Positions 1 to 10,227 of a stretch of 64,000 nt of DNA are shown here, one piece after another (position 1 is the first letter of the stretch; the number at the start of each line of letters is the position of its first letter). Below the pieces are notes generated by a model. The model did no database searches. It was not told where the DNA came from and saw only the letters and a list, made by a program, of their open reading frames with translations. The stretch is taken from contig JAVSML010000027.1 in the NCBI GenBank assembly GCA_038503035.1, positions 2,331,478 through 2,395,477 on the forward strand, in the 5' to 3' direction. The translations under genes and the position numbers were made by a program. The DNA comes from Crocodylus rhombifer. Its lineage: Eukaryota > Chordata > Crocodylia > Crocodylidae.

Positions 1-984
1 GGCCTAGGGCTAAATTATTCAGTTTAAGATTAAAGCAAAACCAAATACAATTATTTCAAGGTGCATTAATTTGCTCTAGCATATATTATGTATAAAAACA
101 CAACAAACAAGGCAAACATAATCAAAAGGTGATTTTTAAGTCCTGTTGGCATTAAAATTGAATGTAAATCTCTTTCAGATTCATAAAACAAAATCTAGCC
201 TTGACTGTAAGTCATTTCCACCTCTGAGTTGATGTTTGCCTCAGTTACTGTTTCCACACCTGAATTAATATTTTTATATTAAAGAGTTAAAAACAGTATG
301 ATGGGTTGTGAAATAGGAGCTAGATTAAGAGGCATTCGTATGAACAGATAGTAAAACTGCAAAAGAAAGGATAGTTTAGTTAGTGGAACATCAAAGCCAT
401 TCAAAAGAGATAAGGTTACTAACACCTATGAAATGAAGAGTTTAGAAAGCAACAGGTAGATGATAATGAGCCAGGTGACTCCCTCACTGCTGCCTGAATA
501 GAAATGTTACTGCCTATGCCATGTAGTTGGTTTTAAACTTTGGCTTGACCAGGAATCAAAGTGGGGGTGGGGGGGAGGGAGGAGGGGAGGAGTAACTACA
601 CCATCTACACCTCCTGGATTTGCCCTGGTCCTGGGATCAAAAATAGACAGTGTGTCAGTCCATTCTACCCAGGGGTAAAGGTGGCAGGAGGTAATGTGGT
701 GCTAGGTGATGTGCATCATATCACCTCCTGGTGCCAAGATTAAAGAAACAGTGGAGCCCTGCCTCCACTGCCGCACTGTGTCTCAATGGCCTGTAAATGG
801 AACACACTTACCTTTACCACTCCATTGTCCTGTTTTAAGTGCCTGTAAACCATGCTACCATTTTTTTCCTGGGACAGTGCTGTGTATTTAAGTTATTCCT
901 GGCTCATTAAGGTATTTTCCAGTCATTCTAGGCAAAAGCCTGTTAGGCTGTTTGCTCTTCCTAGGTACCTTCTGGCAGAAGAGG
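1..984. other. A+T-rich sequence without gene
   Basis: I see no gene and no recognised repeat family here. A purine/G-rich run lies at about 561-592. The short open frames have no recognisable domain and are probably chance. Confidence 0.6.
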
Positions 985-2487
985 GGTAATGTAATGTATC
1001 TTTACAGGCCAATTAGCTTAGCTTAACTTCTATTCCAGGGAAAATCCTAGAAACATTCATCAAAGAGGCTATATGTGACAAACCTGCAGAAGGCATGATA
1101 CTGAACGACAGCCAGTATGGCTTCATTGTGGGCAGGTCTTGTCTAACCAACCTCATTTCTTTCTATGATCAGGTGACTCATCACCTGGGTGAGAGAAAAG
1201 CAGCTGACATCATATACCTTGACTTCCAGAAGGCCTTTGACCTGGTCTCCCATGGGGTACTGATCAGAAAACTTGATGACATCGGGTTCAACTGTGGGAC
1301 CGTTAAGTGGGTACGAAACTGGCTCTGAGGTAGGACACAGGAGTCCAAATAAATGGATTGGTGTTGTCCTGGTAAGATATGGGCAGTGGCATACCCCAGG
1401 GGTCAGTACTTGGCCCAGTGCTGTTCAATATCTTCATCAACGAGTCATCAATGAGTTCATTAGAGTCCTAATGAACAGATCTGTGTTGTCCTGCCGAGAA
1501 GTGGCCAGTGGAGTCAGTGCTTAGTCCAGTACTTTTCAACATCTTTATCAATGACTTCAATGAGGGAGTGAAAAGCCCATTGGCCAAGTTCATGGACGAC
1601 ACCAAGATATGGGGCTGTGCAGACACACCCGCAGATAAGCTGCAAATACAAGCAGACCTAGACTGGCTGGATGTTGGGCAGAACTGAACCAGATGAGGTT
1701 CAATGTAGAAAAATGCAAAGTGCTGCATCTGGGAAGGAAGAACCCCCAGCACACCTACAGGCTGAGGTGGGCTTCACTAACCTGACCAGCACTACAAATG
1801 AAAGGGATCTTGGGGCAACAATAGACCCCAGCATGAATATAAGTGGGCAGTGCAATGCAGTAGCTGCTATGGCCAATAAAACTCTGACATGCATCAATCA
1901 ATGCATCTCCAGTAAATCCAAAGAAGTAATTCTTCCACTTTACTCAACATTGGTGCGGCCACGGCTGAAGTATCACATCCAATTCTGGGCGCTGCACTTC
2001 AACAAGGATGTGCTAAAGCATGCAAGGGTCCTGAGAAGAGCCACCTGTATGATCAGGGACTTTTATGGCAAGCCATATGAGGAGAGGCTGAGGGAACTTG
2101 GACTCTTCAGCCTAAAAGAAAGAAGGCTGAGAGGGGACCTGATTGTGGCTTAATGCTATATCAGAGGTGTACAGCAGGGGCTTGGCGAACAACTGTTCAC
2201 CTGGGCACTCTGGGGAAAAACTAGAAACAATGGCCACAAACTCCTGGAAGATTGTTTCAGGCTGAACATTAGGAAACATTTCTTTACAACTAGGGTATCC
2301 AGACTATAGAACAAGCTCCCTCCAGAGGTGGTGCAATCATCTACCCTAGAGGTATTTAAGAGAAGACTGGACAGTCACCTGGCTGAGGTCGTCTGACCAC
2401 AGATGACTTTCTTGCTCATGCAGGGAGCTGGACCTGATGATCCGTTGGGGTCCTTTCCAGCCCTGTGATTCTATGATTCTATCTTGG
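985..2487 (+). mobile_element. CR1 LINE, 5'-truncated, dead ORF2 plus 3' end
   Basis: CR1 non-LTR retrotransposon; ORF2 would supply the reverse transcriptase for target-primed integration. The conserved CR1 order is visible in shifting frames: the RPISL block near 1010, a stretch with DIIYLDFQKAFD (about 1095-1327), the [14 protein letters not shown] block near 1400, the FMDD catalytic box (1589-1600; normally FADD), then the C-terminal block with STLVRPRLKYHIQFWALHF and LRELGLFSLKERRLRGDL (1671-2153). The 3' end has the CR1 octamer tail GTGATTCTATGATTCTAT near 2466. Several stops and frameshifts, plus a duplicated segment near 1380-1570, show it is non-functional. The 5' end is truncated, as is usual for CR1. 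Confidence 0.93.
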
Positions 2488-3465
2488 AAGGGCTGCATGT
2501 GTAAAGGGCTGTGTTGCTCCTCTTTTGCCCCTAGGTTTTAAATTGGATCAGTCATGACCATCTCAAATTAAATGTCTCTTTATGGCCTAAGTAGACCTGT
2601 GGAAATCCAAGTCCCTCTTCTTACACCAGCTGGAGATCTGAGATTTATTGCACTGTGTAAAAAAGTATCACATTATTCCAAGAATACATAAAAATAAGAT
2701 GGAGCCATAACCACATGGCTGTGAGATGGTATCACTGGGGAGGATTTCCATACTTTCTTAAGCAGCAAATGAGTGGGGAATTCTCAGATTGGTCTCAGAC
2801 ATATTTCCTTCCTTAATGAAAAGTGGAGCATTTAAGAATCTGTTTTTGAACATGCATTTTCTTTATCATTTCTTCCACGTTTACATTCCACAAACTGAAG
2901 AGTATTGTCTGCATCCTCCCTTGCTAGGACAGCAGCACAGGGGTTCCTTCTCCTGATATAATAAACCTTATGTGGTATCTGGCAATAGCTAAGTACCTGA
3001 TTCAAATTGGTGGGAAGGAGCTCAAGACAGATCAGTAAGTTCATCTCATGAAGATACCTTTCAGTGGGGCTTTTGTATTTATAGGGCCTAGGCTCCTCTT
3101 CTTGGGCTTGGAAGCCTTTACAATCTCACTTTTCTTTTTGCTTGTGAAATGAGAATACAGTCAAAGCAGCAGGAGAAGTTATTACCTACTTGGGAAGTTT
3201 ATAGGTTTCCTGCTCCCTGAATGAGTGAGTGGGGCATAAGCAGCACCTTGTGTTGGAAGAATTATCCAGTGACATATAGAAACCTAGTGTTGGCCTCCTT
3301 TCTACTACAGGATCTGTCTCCAAGCTAGTTCCTCTCCTTCCCACCCTTCCCTTCCCACCCTCACCAGGCAAAAAAAAGAGAAATCCTGCTCTCCCTTGTT
3401 GGAATAAAAGAGGATAACCTGCCATGTCCCCTCCCACTCAGAATCAAAGGGAAACAGAATGGCCC
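2488..3465. other. Unique sequence without gene
   Basis: No coding signal or recognised repeat. Short open frames on the minus strand (2832-3044, 3186-3437) resemble no family I know. Confidence 0.55.
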
Positions 3466-3469
3466 TTTC

Positions 3470-4112
3470 AGTACCTTGACATAAGCCCAGAAAACTTGAG
3501 GAGATGTGCCAATAACTTCACAAACGCCTATTCCTTGGCTTTGGTCCAGCAGGATCTTGCAGAAACTTTGGCATGAGTCCAGGCCGAGATCCTAAGCCTG
3601 TAATCCTAAAAGGCCTGTGCCTTTACATTGCCCTGGCATGCAAAAGTTTCTGAGCTTGTGACTTCAAAAGAGGTCTAAGACTTGACAGGCTGTTGGGCTG
3701 TAGGGATGACATATTAGAGCTGCTGGGCCAAAGACCTTACAGAAACCTCTTTGCATGTTAATGGTGCTGACCCAGTGGCCTCACAGCAATCTACCACTTC
3801 ACATCAGACCAACAAAATGGAGGTACTGAACTAATGACTTCATAGCATATTTTCCTTTGATTCCAGACCACCAAAACAGAGGTGCTGGGTCAATGACCTG
3901 GGTTCTCTGCCTTGACATCAGCTCAGGCTACTGGAGCAGCTGAGCCAATAATCCTTACACAAGTCAGTGCCTTGACATAAATCCACAAAGCTTAAGGTGT
4001 TGCATCTGAGTCTTTTCACCTAAATGCCACTAGAAATGCTGAATGAGTAAGCGCATGCAGGCTTGTGCCTTGACCTAAGTTGAGTACCTGCTGAGTGGAG
4101 CTGTGCAGAGAA
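3470..4112. repeat. Degenerate ~58-bp tandem repeat, about 10 units
   Basis: A phrase of the type GCCTTGACATCAGCCCA, then GAGGTGCTGGGCCAATGACCT, then CACAGCAA recurs along this stretch. Unit starts that I can place are about 3473, 3610, 3679, 3737, 3795, 3853, 3909, 3969 and 4067, so most steps are 56-60 bp, with some longer or shorter steps. Units are strongly diverged from each other. No reading frame runs through them. This looks like an old minisatellite or small satellite block; I do not recognise a named family. Confidence 0.7.
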
Positions 4113-5017
4113 AGGTAATCCTGTTTTACAGAGGAAACTGATGCATAGTTTTGCCCTGATTAGAAATCAAAACCAAAATTTCAAAATTCTCCATAAAATA
4201 GAATGGAGCTTAGTGTTGGGGGACAGCACATTGCTAGCTTCAGAACTGCATGCATTAGAAGACCTAGGACCTTGACTTGGGGACATTTTATGTAGCTAGA
4301 TTTTCCTGAGCTGCAGATACTAGCAGGCTTGAAGTCCTTGACTATGCAGAAATCTATATGGCTGGCTGCCCCATGCACCCTGAAGACCTTAGTATCTCAA
4401 CCAGCTACCAGGAAGCTAACAGAGAGTTACATGGGCCATCAGACACAAGGCAGCTCTGGAGTGGATTTCAAAACCTTCTTGGAAGGGGTGGGGGTAGGGG
4501 GCAGGGGGAAGAGCTTCTTTTGGGACTGCTGGAGCTTTAAAAGTGGACCATCTTGAAAAAATATTCTGATTTTATCATCTTGACCAATTTCACCAAAACA
4601 ATGTTTGCTGGATTTTTTTCCAAGGAGCTCTATTGCTGTTCTTGGTAGGGTTATACATGCCTTGCTTTACCCTGATATCATACCAGCAATCTATAACAAT
4701 TTTTACCTTCATAAAATTACTGAAAGATCAAGGCCTTTAGCCAGTAAACTCAAAGATGTTTTTGTCTTGCCATGAGCACAACAAGAGAGGCTGTGGAAAT
4801 GAAACTTTCTCTCCTTTACAAAAGCAAGATGATTGTTCTCCTTTTTTTCTTTCTCCTGGTCTCTACTTTTGGCCAAAATGGCCTTGAAAGTTACTTCTCC
4901 ACTCCTGGTTGTCTATAAAGGGGGTGTGTGCATATTTCCCTACAAAGTTTCACTGGATTAGGGACACTGTCAGATACATTTATTCACTTGTTCTCAGTCT
5001 TTTTCCTGAAACTGTGG
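4113..5017. other. Unique sequence without gene
   Basis: No recognised element. A G-rich run lies near 4484-4508. The short open frames look like chance. Confidence 0.55.
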
Positions 5018-5025
5018 CTTATCAC

Positions 5026-5492
5026 CAGGGATCCTGGTTTCCTCTGAGAAAAAAATCCCCAGTTTTCAGATTTAAAATAGTAACCCTAAATCCAAATTTT
5101 TGCATGATTAAAATGAAATGCCACATGTATATATACGTTTCATGGTTGGTATGGTTGGTAGGGTTGGAAGGGACCTCTGCAAACCATCAAGTCCGACCCC
5201 CTGCCATGGCAGGAAAGAGTACTGGGGTCAAACGACTCCAGCAAGGTGTTCATCCAATCTCCTTTTAAAGACCCCTATCCTTTTAAAGGGTAGGAGCCAG
5301 CACCACTTCTCTTGGTGTATATATATTAGTGGGAGGCTTTCCCCAAAATTTAAATAAATAAATATATATATTTATATTTGTGTGTGTGCATTAGTGATGT
5401 TTCATTTTAATCACAGAAAATGTGAATTTTGGGTTCCTTTTTTAAATTCGAAAATTGGGGATTTTTTTTATCAGAAAAAACCAGAATCCCTG
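5026..5492. mobile_element. Non-autonomous hAT-type MITE (family A), split by CR1
   Basis: Terminal inverted repeats begin CAGGGATCCTGGTTTCCTCT at 5026 and end CCAGAATCCCTG at 5492 (reverse complement CAGGGATTCTGG). The flanks carry an 8-bp target duplication, CTTATCAC at 5018-5025 and CTTATCAT at 5493-5500 (7 of 8 match), as expected for the hAT superfamily. The interior is A+T rich and has no transposase. A CR1 3' fragment is inserted at about 5143-5340. Two further copies of this family lie at 26591-26811 and 31275-31380. Confidence 0.85.
5143..5340 (-). mobile_element. CR1 LINE 3' end inserted in the MITE
   Basis: Read on the minus strand this is the CR1 3' UTR: the plus-strand text GGTTGGAAGGGACCTCTGCA, then GTCCGACCCCCTGCCATGGC and the AAGGTGTTCATCCAATCTCC block, is the standard crocodilian CR1 3' region. 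No coding part is kept. It lies inside the family A MITE, so it arrived later. The inner boundary is blurred by a low-complexity A+T stretch (about 5340-5395). Confidence 0.88.
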
Positions 5493-5500
5493 CTTATCAT

Positions 5501-6795
5501 ATAAGATGATGCAGGACATGAACAGGAGTTAATTGATGGGAAGTTTCAACTGCTAGAAATCTTCCCAGGAAAAGGAGCAGTACAGGCATTCAGCCTGCAG
5601 CTGCCTCCTCTGCACCTTCCCCAGACCAGAGTGATCCCGGTCTGGGAAAGTGGGGAACAGAGGCTGCTCCACTCCTCCAGTGCCAGGTGGACACAGCCCC
5701 TGCCTGTTCTTGATACCAGCAGGGTCCAGGATTTAAAAGGCAGCAGGGCTGGAACTGAGCTTTGGGAAAGCCTCCCAAACCTGGTTTCTGCTCCTGCCAT
5801 TGCAGCCTCCGCCACCCAGCTGGCAATCCCCAGTTTGGGGGAGAAGTCAGAGAGCACAGACTGGTCTGGCAGGGGAGGGGATGAGAGCAGACGCCAGTCC
5901 GTTCCTCAAACTGAGAAGTTGACAGTTTGGGGAAAAGGCAGCGAGCAGTTGGTGCTCCTGAGACTGGGAGGAGAGCATACAAACATTCACCCTAGGGAGA
6001 CAATTTCTATTGCAAAGGAGATCTTCCAGGCTGACACCTGGAAGACCTTTTTCCTGGAGCCGGCGTGTTTCCTCTGGGAGAGATTAAATGAACTCTTGTA
6101 TGCTTGTCATTCTTAGGGGAGAGGTACAATTCTCTCAATAGATGAATCCTGTATATGGCCATAACATTGCTTGAATTCAAACCTATGACTCCATGCCACA
6201 AGCTGAATCGGTGAGCTAATCTTCCTATTTGGTTCTACTTCAGGGTGTCACAAAAATAGTAAACCTGCTTCTTCTAAATTTAATATAAACCACCTAGTCC
6301 TATTCTGCTTTGACACTGTGGTCCATTAGTTGTTGCAATTAATTTCAAAATAACTGTTCTGGAGACAATAATTCATAATTGGAGAAAACATGTTTAAACA
6401 TAGTCTGCTTTTGTTATGAACTTTGCAAAATGGCTTTTCTGTGGAGTGTACAACTCCTGAAGCACATCCATTTTCTTACTGGCCAATAGGAAGAAAGGGA
6501 TCAGATAGGTCATCTGTCAAAATATTGCAACTCATTATGACAGACGCAGGTGGGACTTTCACCTGGCTATGGTGGTGTGATTGTTTGGAGTGGGTGGAGG
6601 AGAGCAGGCTATGTGCCTGATCACTTGACAAAAAATTGCATTTAAAGAACACTACAAGTACATGCATCTTTGACAACAGATCTTCATCCCATCTTAACCT
6701 GTGAAGAACCTGTGGCTATACAAGGGACTGCATCAGTAGGGATAGGAGTGATGTTATAGCTATGATGGTTGAGGAAATAGGCAAGAGGCTAGGAT
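5501..6795. other. No gene; G+C-rich block at 5580-5990
   Basis: The 5580-5990 part is clearly richer in G+C than its surroundings and gives open frames on both strands (the longest 161 codons, 5631-6116). None has a recognisable domain, and overlapping open frames on both strands are expected in G+C-rich DNA. It may be an unclassified repeat. Confidence 0.5.
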
Positions 6796-6800
6796 TTTTG

Positions 6801-6856
6801 TGACGGATGTTTTTCATTGAACCAACTGTCCAGCTGAGATTTAGACAAGCTTTTGT
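6801..6856 (-). mobile_element. Penelope-like 3'-end fragment
   Basis: Reverse complement reads AAAGCTTGTCTAAATCTCAG, then a GTTGGTTCAATGAAAAACAT block, matching the 3' terminal region of Penelope-like elements (compare 18171-18285). It faces the plus-strand copy at 6946-7001. Confidence 0.65.
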
Positions 6857-6945
6857 GCGTTTTATATTTTTTGTTTAACTTTATTCTGTAAATAAGAGGG
6901 TCTACCTCCCTTCCTTTATTTGCACAGTGGGTTTAAATCTGCATT

Positions 6946-7001
6946 AGAAAGCTTGTCTAAAATTATCTCAAACATGTAGTTGGTCCAAAAAAAGATACCA
7001 C
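6946..7001 (+). mobile_element. Penelope-like 3'-end fragment
   Basis: GAAAGCTTGTCTAAAATTAT followed by GTAGTTGGTCCAAAAAAAGA is the plus-strand version of the same 3' terminal sequence. Together with 6801-6856 it forms an inverted pair of roughly 55-bp arms about 90 bp apart. Confidence 0.7.
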
Positions 7002-8189
7002 CCATAAATATCCTTGCTTCTCATATTATAGGGATAACTTACAGGGTTACCTTCACCCAAAGTTAAAAAGGGGCACAAAGAAATAGCCATGAATTTCTAG
7101 AAAGGGAGCTCACATTTTTCTTAGCTCTTTGAACATGGTTTGCTTATGACCATTGAAAGAATCATTATATTGAATGCAATGGGACTATGGGAAATGGCAT
7201 AATGACAGCAGAATATATAGAGATGCACTATGTTTTAATTTTTATTATTAATCTATTAATCATGTGTATATAGCACCATAAAGGGACATGTACATGTCCA
7301 CTTTCCTGGTCAAATGACTGACTTCAGCTGTAATACATTGCTCTATTGAGGATTTGGTGTGACAGTCAATACTAAGTGATTTATGATCAACTTCAAATAA
7401 TCAGGCATCATGTCTTATTGATTGACATGCCCAATGCCTGGCAGCATAAGAAATTATAGGCAATGCAAATTGCTATCTTCCTACAACTTCAATTAAGCAT
7501 TTTTATGTTGATGTAATTAAACTTTGGTGGCATCTAAAATTTATCAAATAAATGATGGAGTTAAAAGGACGTTCCATTAAAATCATAAAATAGTTTTCAA
7601 ATTGCGATTTGTAGCTTTTTATTCTCTGACCTCTGAGGAAAATTTGGTAAAAGTCCCATATTGTTTATTTATTGGATTTTTTATTTTACACAGCTGCTAA
7701 ATATTTTTTTTAAACTGCCTACATTTGATGAGATAATATTTTAATTTCCCTTATTGGAGTAATAAAAAAAATTCTGGTTTGGGGTTACACAATTAATAAA
7801 ATATTTAGTAATTATAACATCTTTTTTGCAAGCAACTGACAAATACATGCAAAGAGTCAGAGAGTCATTAGGAGACTAGAAAAGCCCCAGATTTGGCCAC
7901 ATAAAAAAAAACCTTCAGTGAAGGTACTAAGACAGGTGGTCAAACTGTCTTTTGCAGACCTCCTGTTTGCAGAACTTGCCAGGGGCTGGGTTGAAGTATA
8001 TGGGATATGCCGGGTAAGAAGGGGTAAAGCCTCAGCACTCTGAGCAGATTATAATAACTGAGGCAGTCCTATATAGGGCTCCAACCTTCAGCGCAGCCAA
8101 GAAACAAGATGGCATGAACATGGCTTATCATCACCTTAACCCTTGCACTCAGATCTAATAAGTCAAACTTTCTGGTGAAAAAAATAGGA
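7002..8189. other. A+T-rich sequence without gene
   Basis: No recognised gene or repeat family. Poly(A)/poly(T) tracts are frequent. Confidence 0.55.
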
Positions 8190-8193
8190 CAAT

Positions 8194-8451
8194 GGCTGCA
8201 TCTATACAAGACACTAACTGTACAGTAATCTAATAACACTGCACAGTAGTGTGCTGGTCAAAAACCATGCTAATGCACTACTGCACTGTGTTATTAGGCT
8301 GCTGCACAATAAACATCACAAAAAACCATGCACTGGTGCTACTGCAGACTAACTGTAGTTACTACGTATTTAGTTAGTACTTCATGAAGCAAGTACTAAA
8401 CTAAATGCACAGTAACTACTATGCATTAATTAATGTGTAGACAGCCACTTT
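8194..8451. mobile_element. MITE of the 'CTACAC' terminal-repeat group (family B)
   Basis: The left end reads GGCTGCATCTATACAAGACA and the right end AATGTGTAGACAGCC, imperfect inverted repeats. The interior repeats the motif CTGCACAGTA and its complement (TACTGTGCAGT type). Related copies lie at 13665-14715, 26372-26855, 27874-28021 and 37722-37957. I could not find a convincing target duplication, so boundaries are approximate. No coding capacity. Confidence 0.7.
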
Positions 8452-8534
8452 CACTGCAACTCTGACTATCATATAGTGATTATAATACCATTTTACTTAA
8501 AGTTAGGAATATTTTTAAACAGAAGTATGCTTTG

Positions 8535-8625
8535 TTTGGTAATGTTTTTTATTGGACAAACTCTGTAGTTGGGAGAGATGGTAGATAAGGTTTAGGAGAC
8601 AAAACACCCTTCCTCAGGTCTGGAA
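8535..8625 (-). mobile_element. Penelope-like 3'-end fragment
   Basis: On the minus strand it reads GACCTGAGGAAGGGTGTTTT, then ACTACAGAGTTTGTCCAATA. The TGAGGAAGGGTG and GTCCAATAAAA features are typical of the 3' end of reptilian Penelope-like elements. Confidence 0.7.
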
Positions 8626-10010
8626 AATAATCAAATGCAGCCTAACAATCAGATACAGCACTTTTTCTCAATGTTCTATTATTTTATTTCTTTTATTATT
8701 TATTTAATAGATTTATATGCCTGCCTTCCCAAAAAAGGTTTGGGGAGTCTTCCAGTATGAGACAGAAACAATATGTAAAAACAAAGGGAAAAGAACAGGA
8801 GTGGCCATTCTCTGGCATGCATGCCACAATTGGCACACCCAGCTTTCGTGTGTGGCACATGGCAGATTGAGTAGAGGGCAGGAAGCATAGTAGCTGAAAG
8901 CAGGGAGCAGGAAGCAGAGCAGAAGATGATTAGGGAGCACAAGGAGCAGAAGGTAGAGTGCAGATCTTGCAGAGGAAGGGGCTCAGAGTGGCAGACAAGG
9001 AGGGTGTGGGACTGTGTGGCACACCTTCCAAAAAGATTGGAAAAGAATATGAAACAAAATCTCCTTAAATAGTATCCCAGGCTTGCGTGTTAGCCTGGCT
9101 TGTTAAACACTGGTGCAAACAGAAAGGTTGCCAAAAGATCTCTAGGATGGGCTCTAGCAAGTCTCAAAGGGGTTAAAGTTTCCAGTCAGTATATGACTAC
9201 AAATATATAGACATTTTGAGAACAGAAGGAGACCTGGATTGTCTTCTTTATCTAAAGCATCTTTTTAATTCTTACTTTTCAATACTGCAGGTGACATCCT
9301 ACATACCCACTCTCATTGCCTCATTAATTAGTTATTAAGCTTTTTCCAATTTTTCTGTCATTTTCATACCATTTTGTTGTTGAGTGGAGAGTGCCCACTT
9401 TGGAAAGCAGGAAAGTGGATTATGGTTTTAGTATTACATTTTTTGTAAATGTTATTTTGTCTTTTTAAAAATGATCAATACACTGAAAATTATCAGTCAA
9501 AGAGGTAATGGAGAATAATGGACAGAGATATATGTTTTACAATTAAGAGTTTTACTCTTGGGAAATCAGTATGATTATTAGTATAAATACAGCAAGCAGT
9601 ATTTTGCAGTGGGCTAGATTTGGTCAAATGTTACCAGTATCTGAATTATTTGCTCACTGTAACATTGAAATAAAAAATGCTTATGGTAGAAGCAAGGTTT
9701 TATAAAAAAAGAATACACAGATATAAAGGTACTGGAAAAGAAAACTCATCATATTGCAGTCACTCCTGATTACATAACATTTAAAATAGTCTGTAAGGAG
9801 TAGTTTCTGTTTTTATTTTATAATCTCAAATGAACAAAGAAAAATGGATTTCATACATTAAAATAAAGGATTTTATTTTAGTACCTGATTATTTCAGTAG
9901 TGACCTATAAGGAAATCAATAGTGGCCATAGTTTGTACTAAGTCATCAATGTCTATATCTAATTGTGGCTAAACATGTATACTATGGAATGTTATTCTTT
10001 AACTGTAAGT
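8626..10010. other. Unique sequence without gene
   Basis: Nothing recognised. The minus-strand open frames near 8700-8942 have no known domain. Confidence 0.55.
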
Positions 10011-10227
10011 CAATGGCTCTCAATTTTTTTGGACTTGAGGCACCCTGCATCTGATGGGAGGCACCAGAAACAAAGCAGAATGTTTTTAACAATATGGATT
10101 TCTCTTTTAAATTTCTGGGTTTATTGTGTGAGTTATGTTTGCCTACCTAACGGTGCTAACATTTGTGTGGCATCCAGTAACACCTGGGAAAGGGTTCTCA
10201 GGGCAGCACCCTGTTTGAGAACGACTG
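10011..10227. mobile_element. Short hAT-like MITE
   Basis: Left end CAATGGCTCTCAATTTTTTT and right end TTTGAGAACGACTG are inverted repeats of the CAGTGGTTCTCAA type. The interior GACTTGAGGCACCCTGCATC is mirrored by GGCAGCACCCTG near the right end. Flanking octamers (CTGTAAGT and CCTTAGTT) match only in part, so the target duplication is doubtful. Confidence 0.65.

Noticed and set aside
5590..6116. 161-residue plus-strand and 130-residue minus-strand frames
   Set aside because: G+C-rich block with both strands open, no domain, no splice context.
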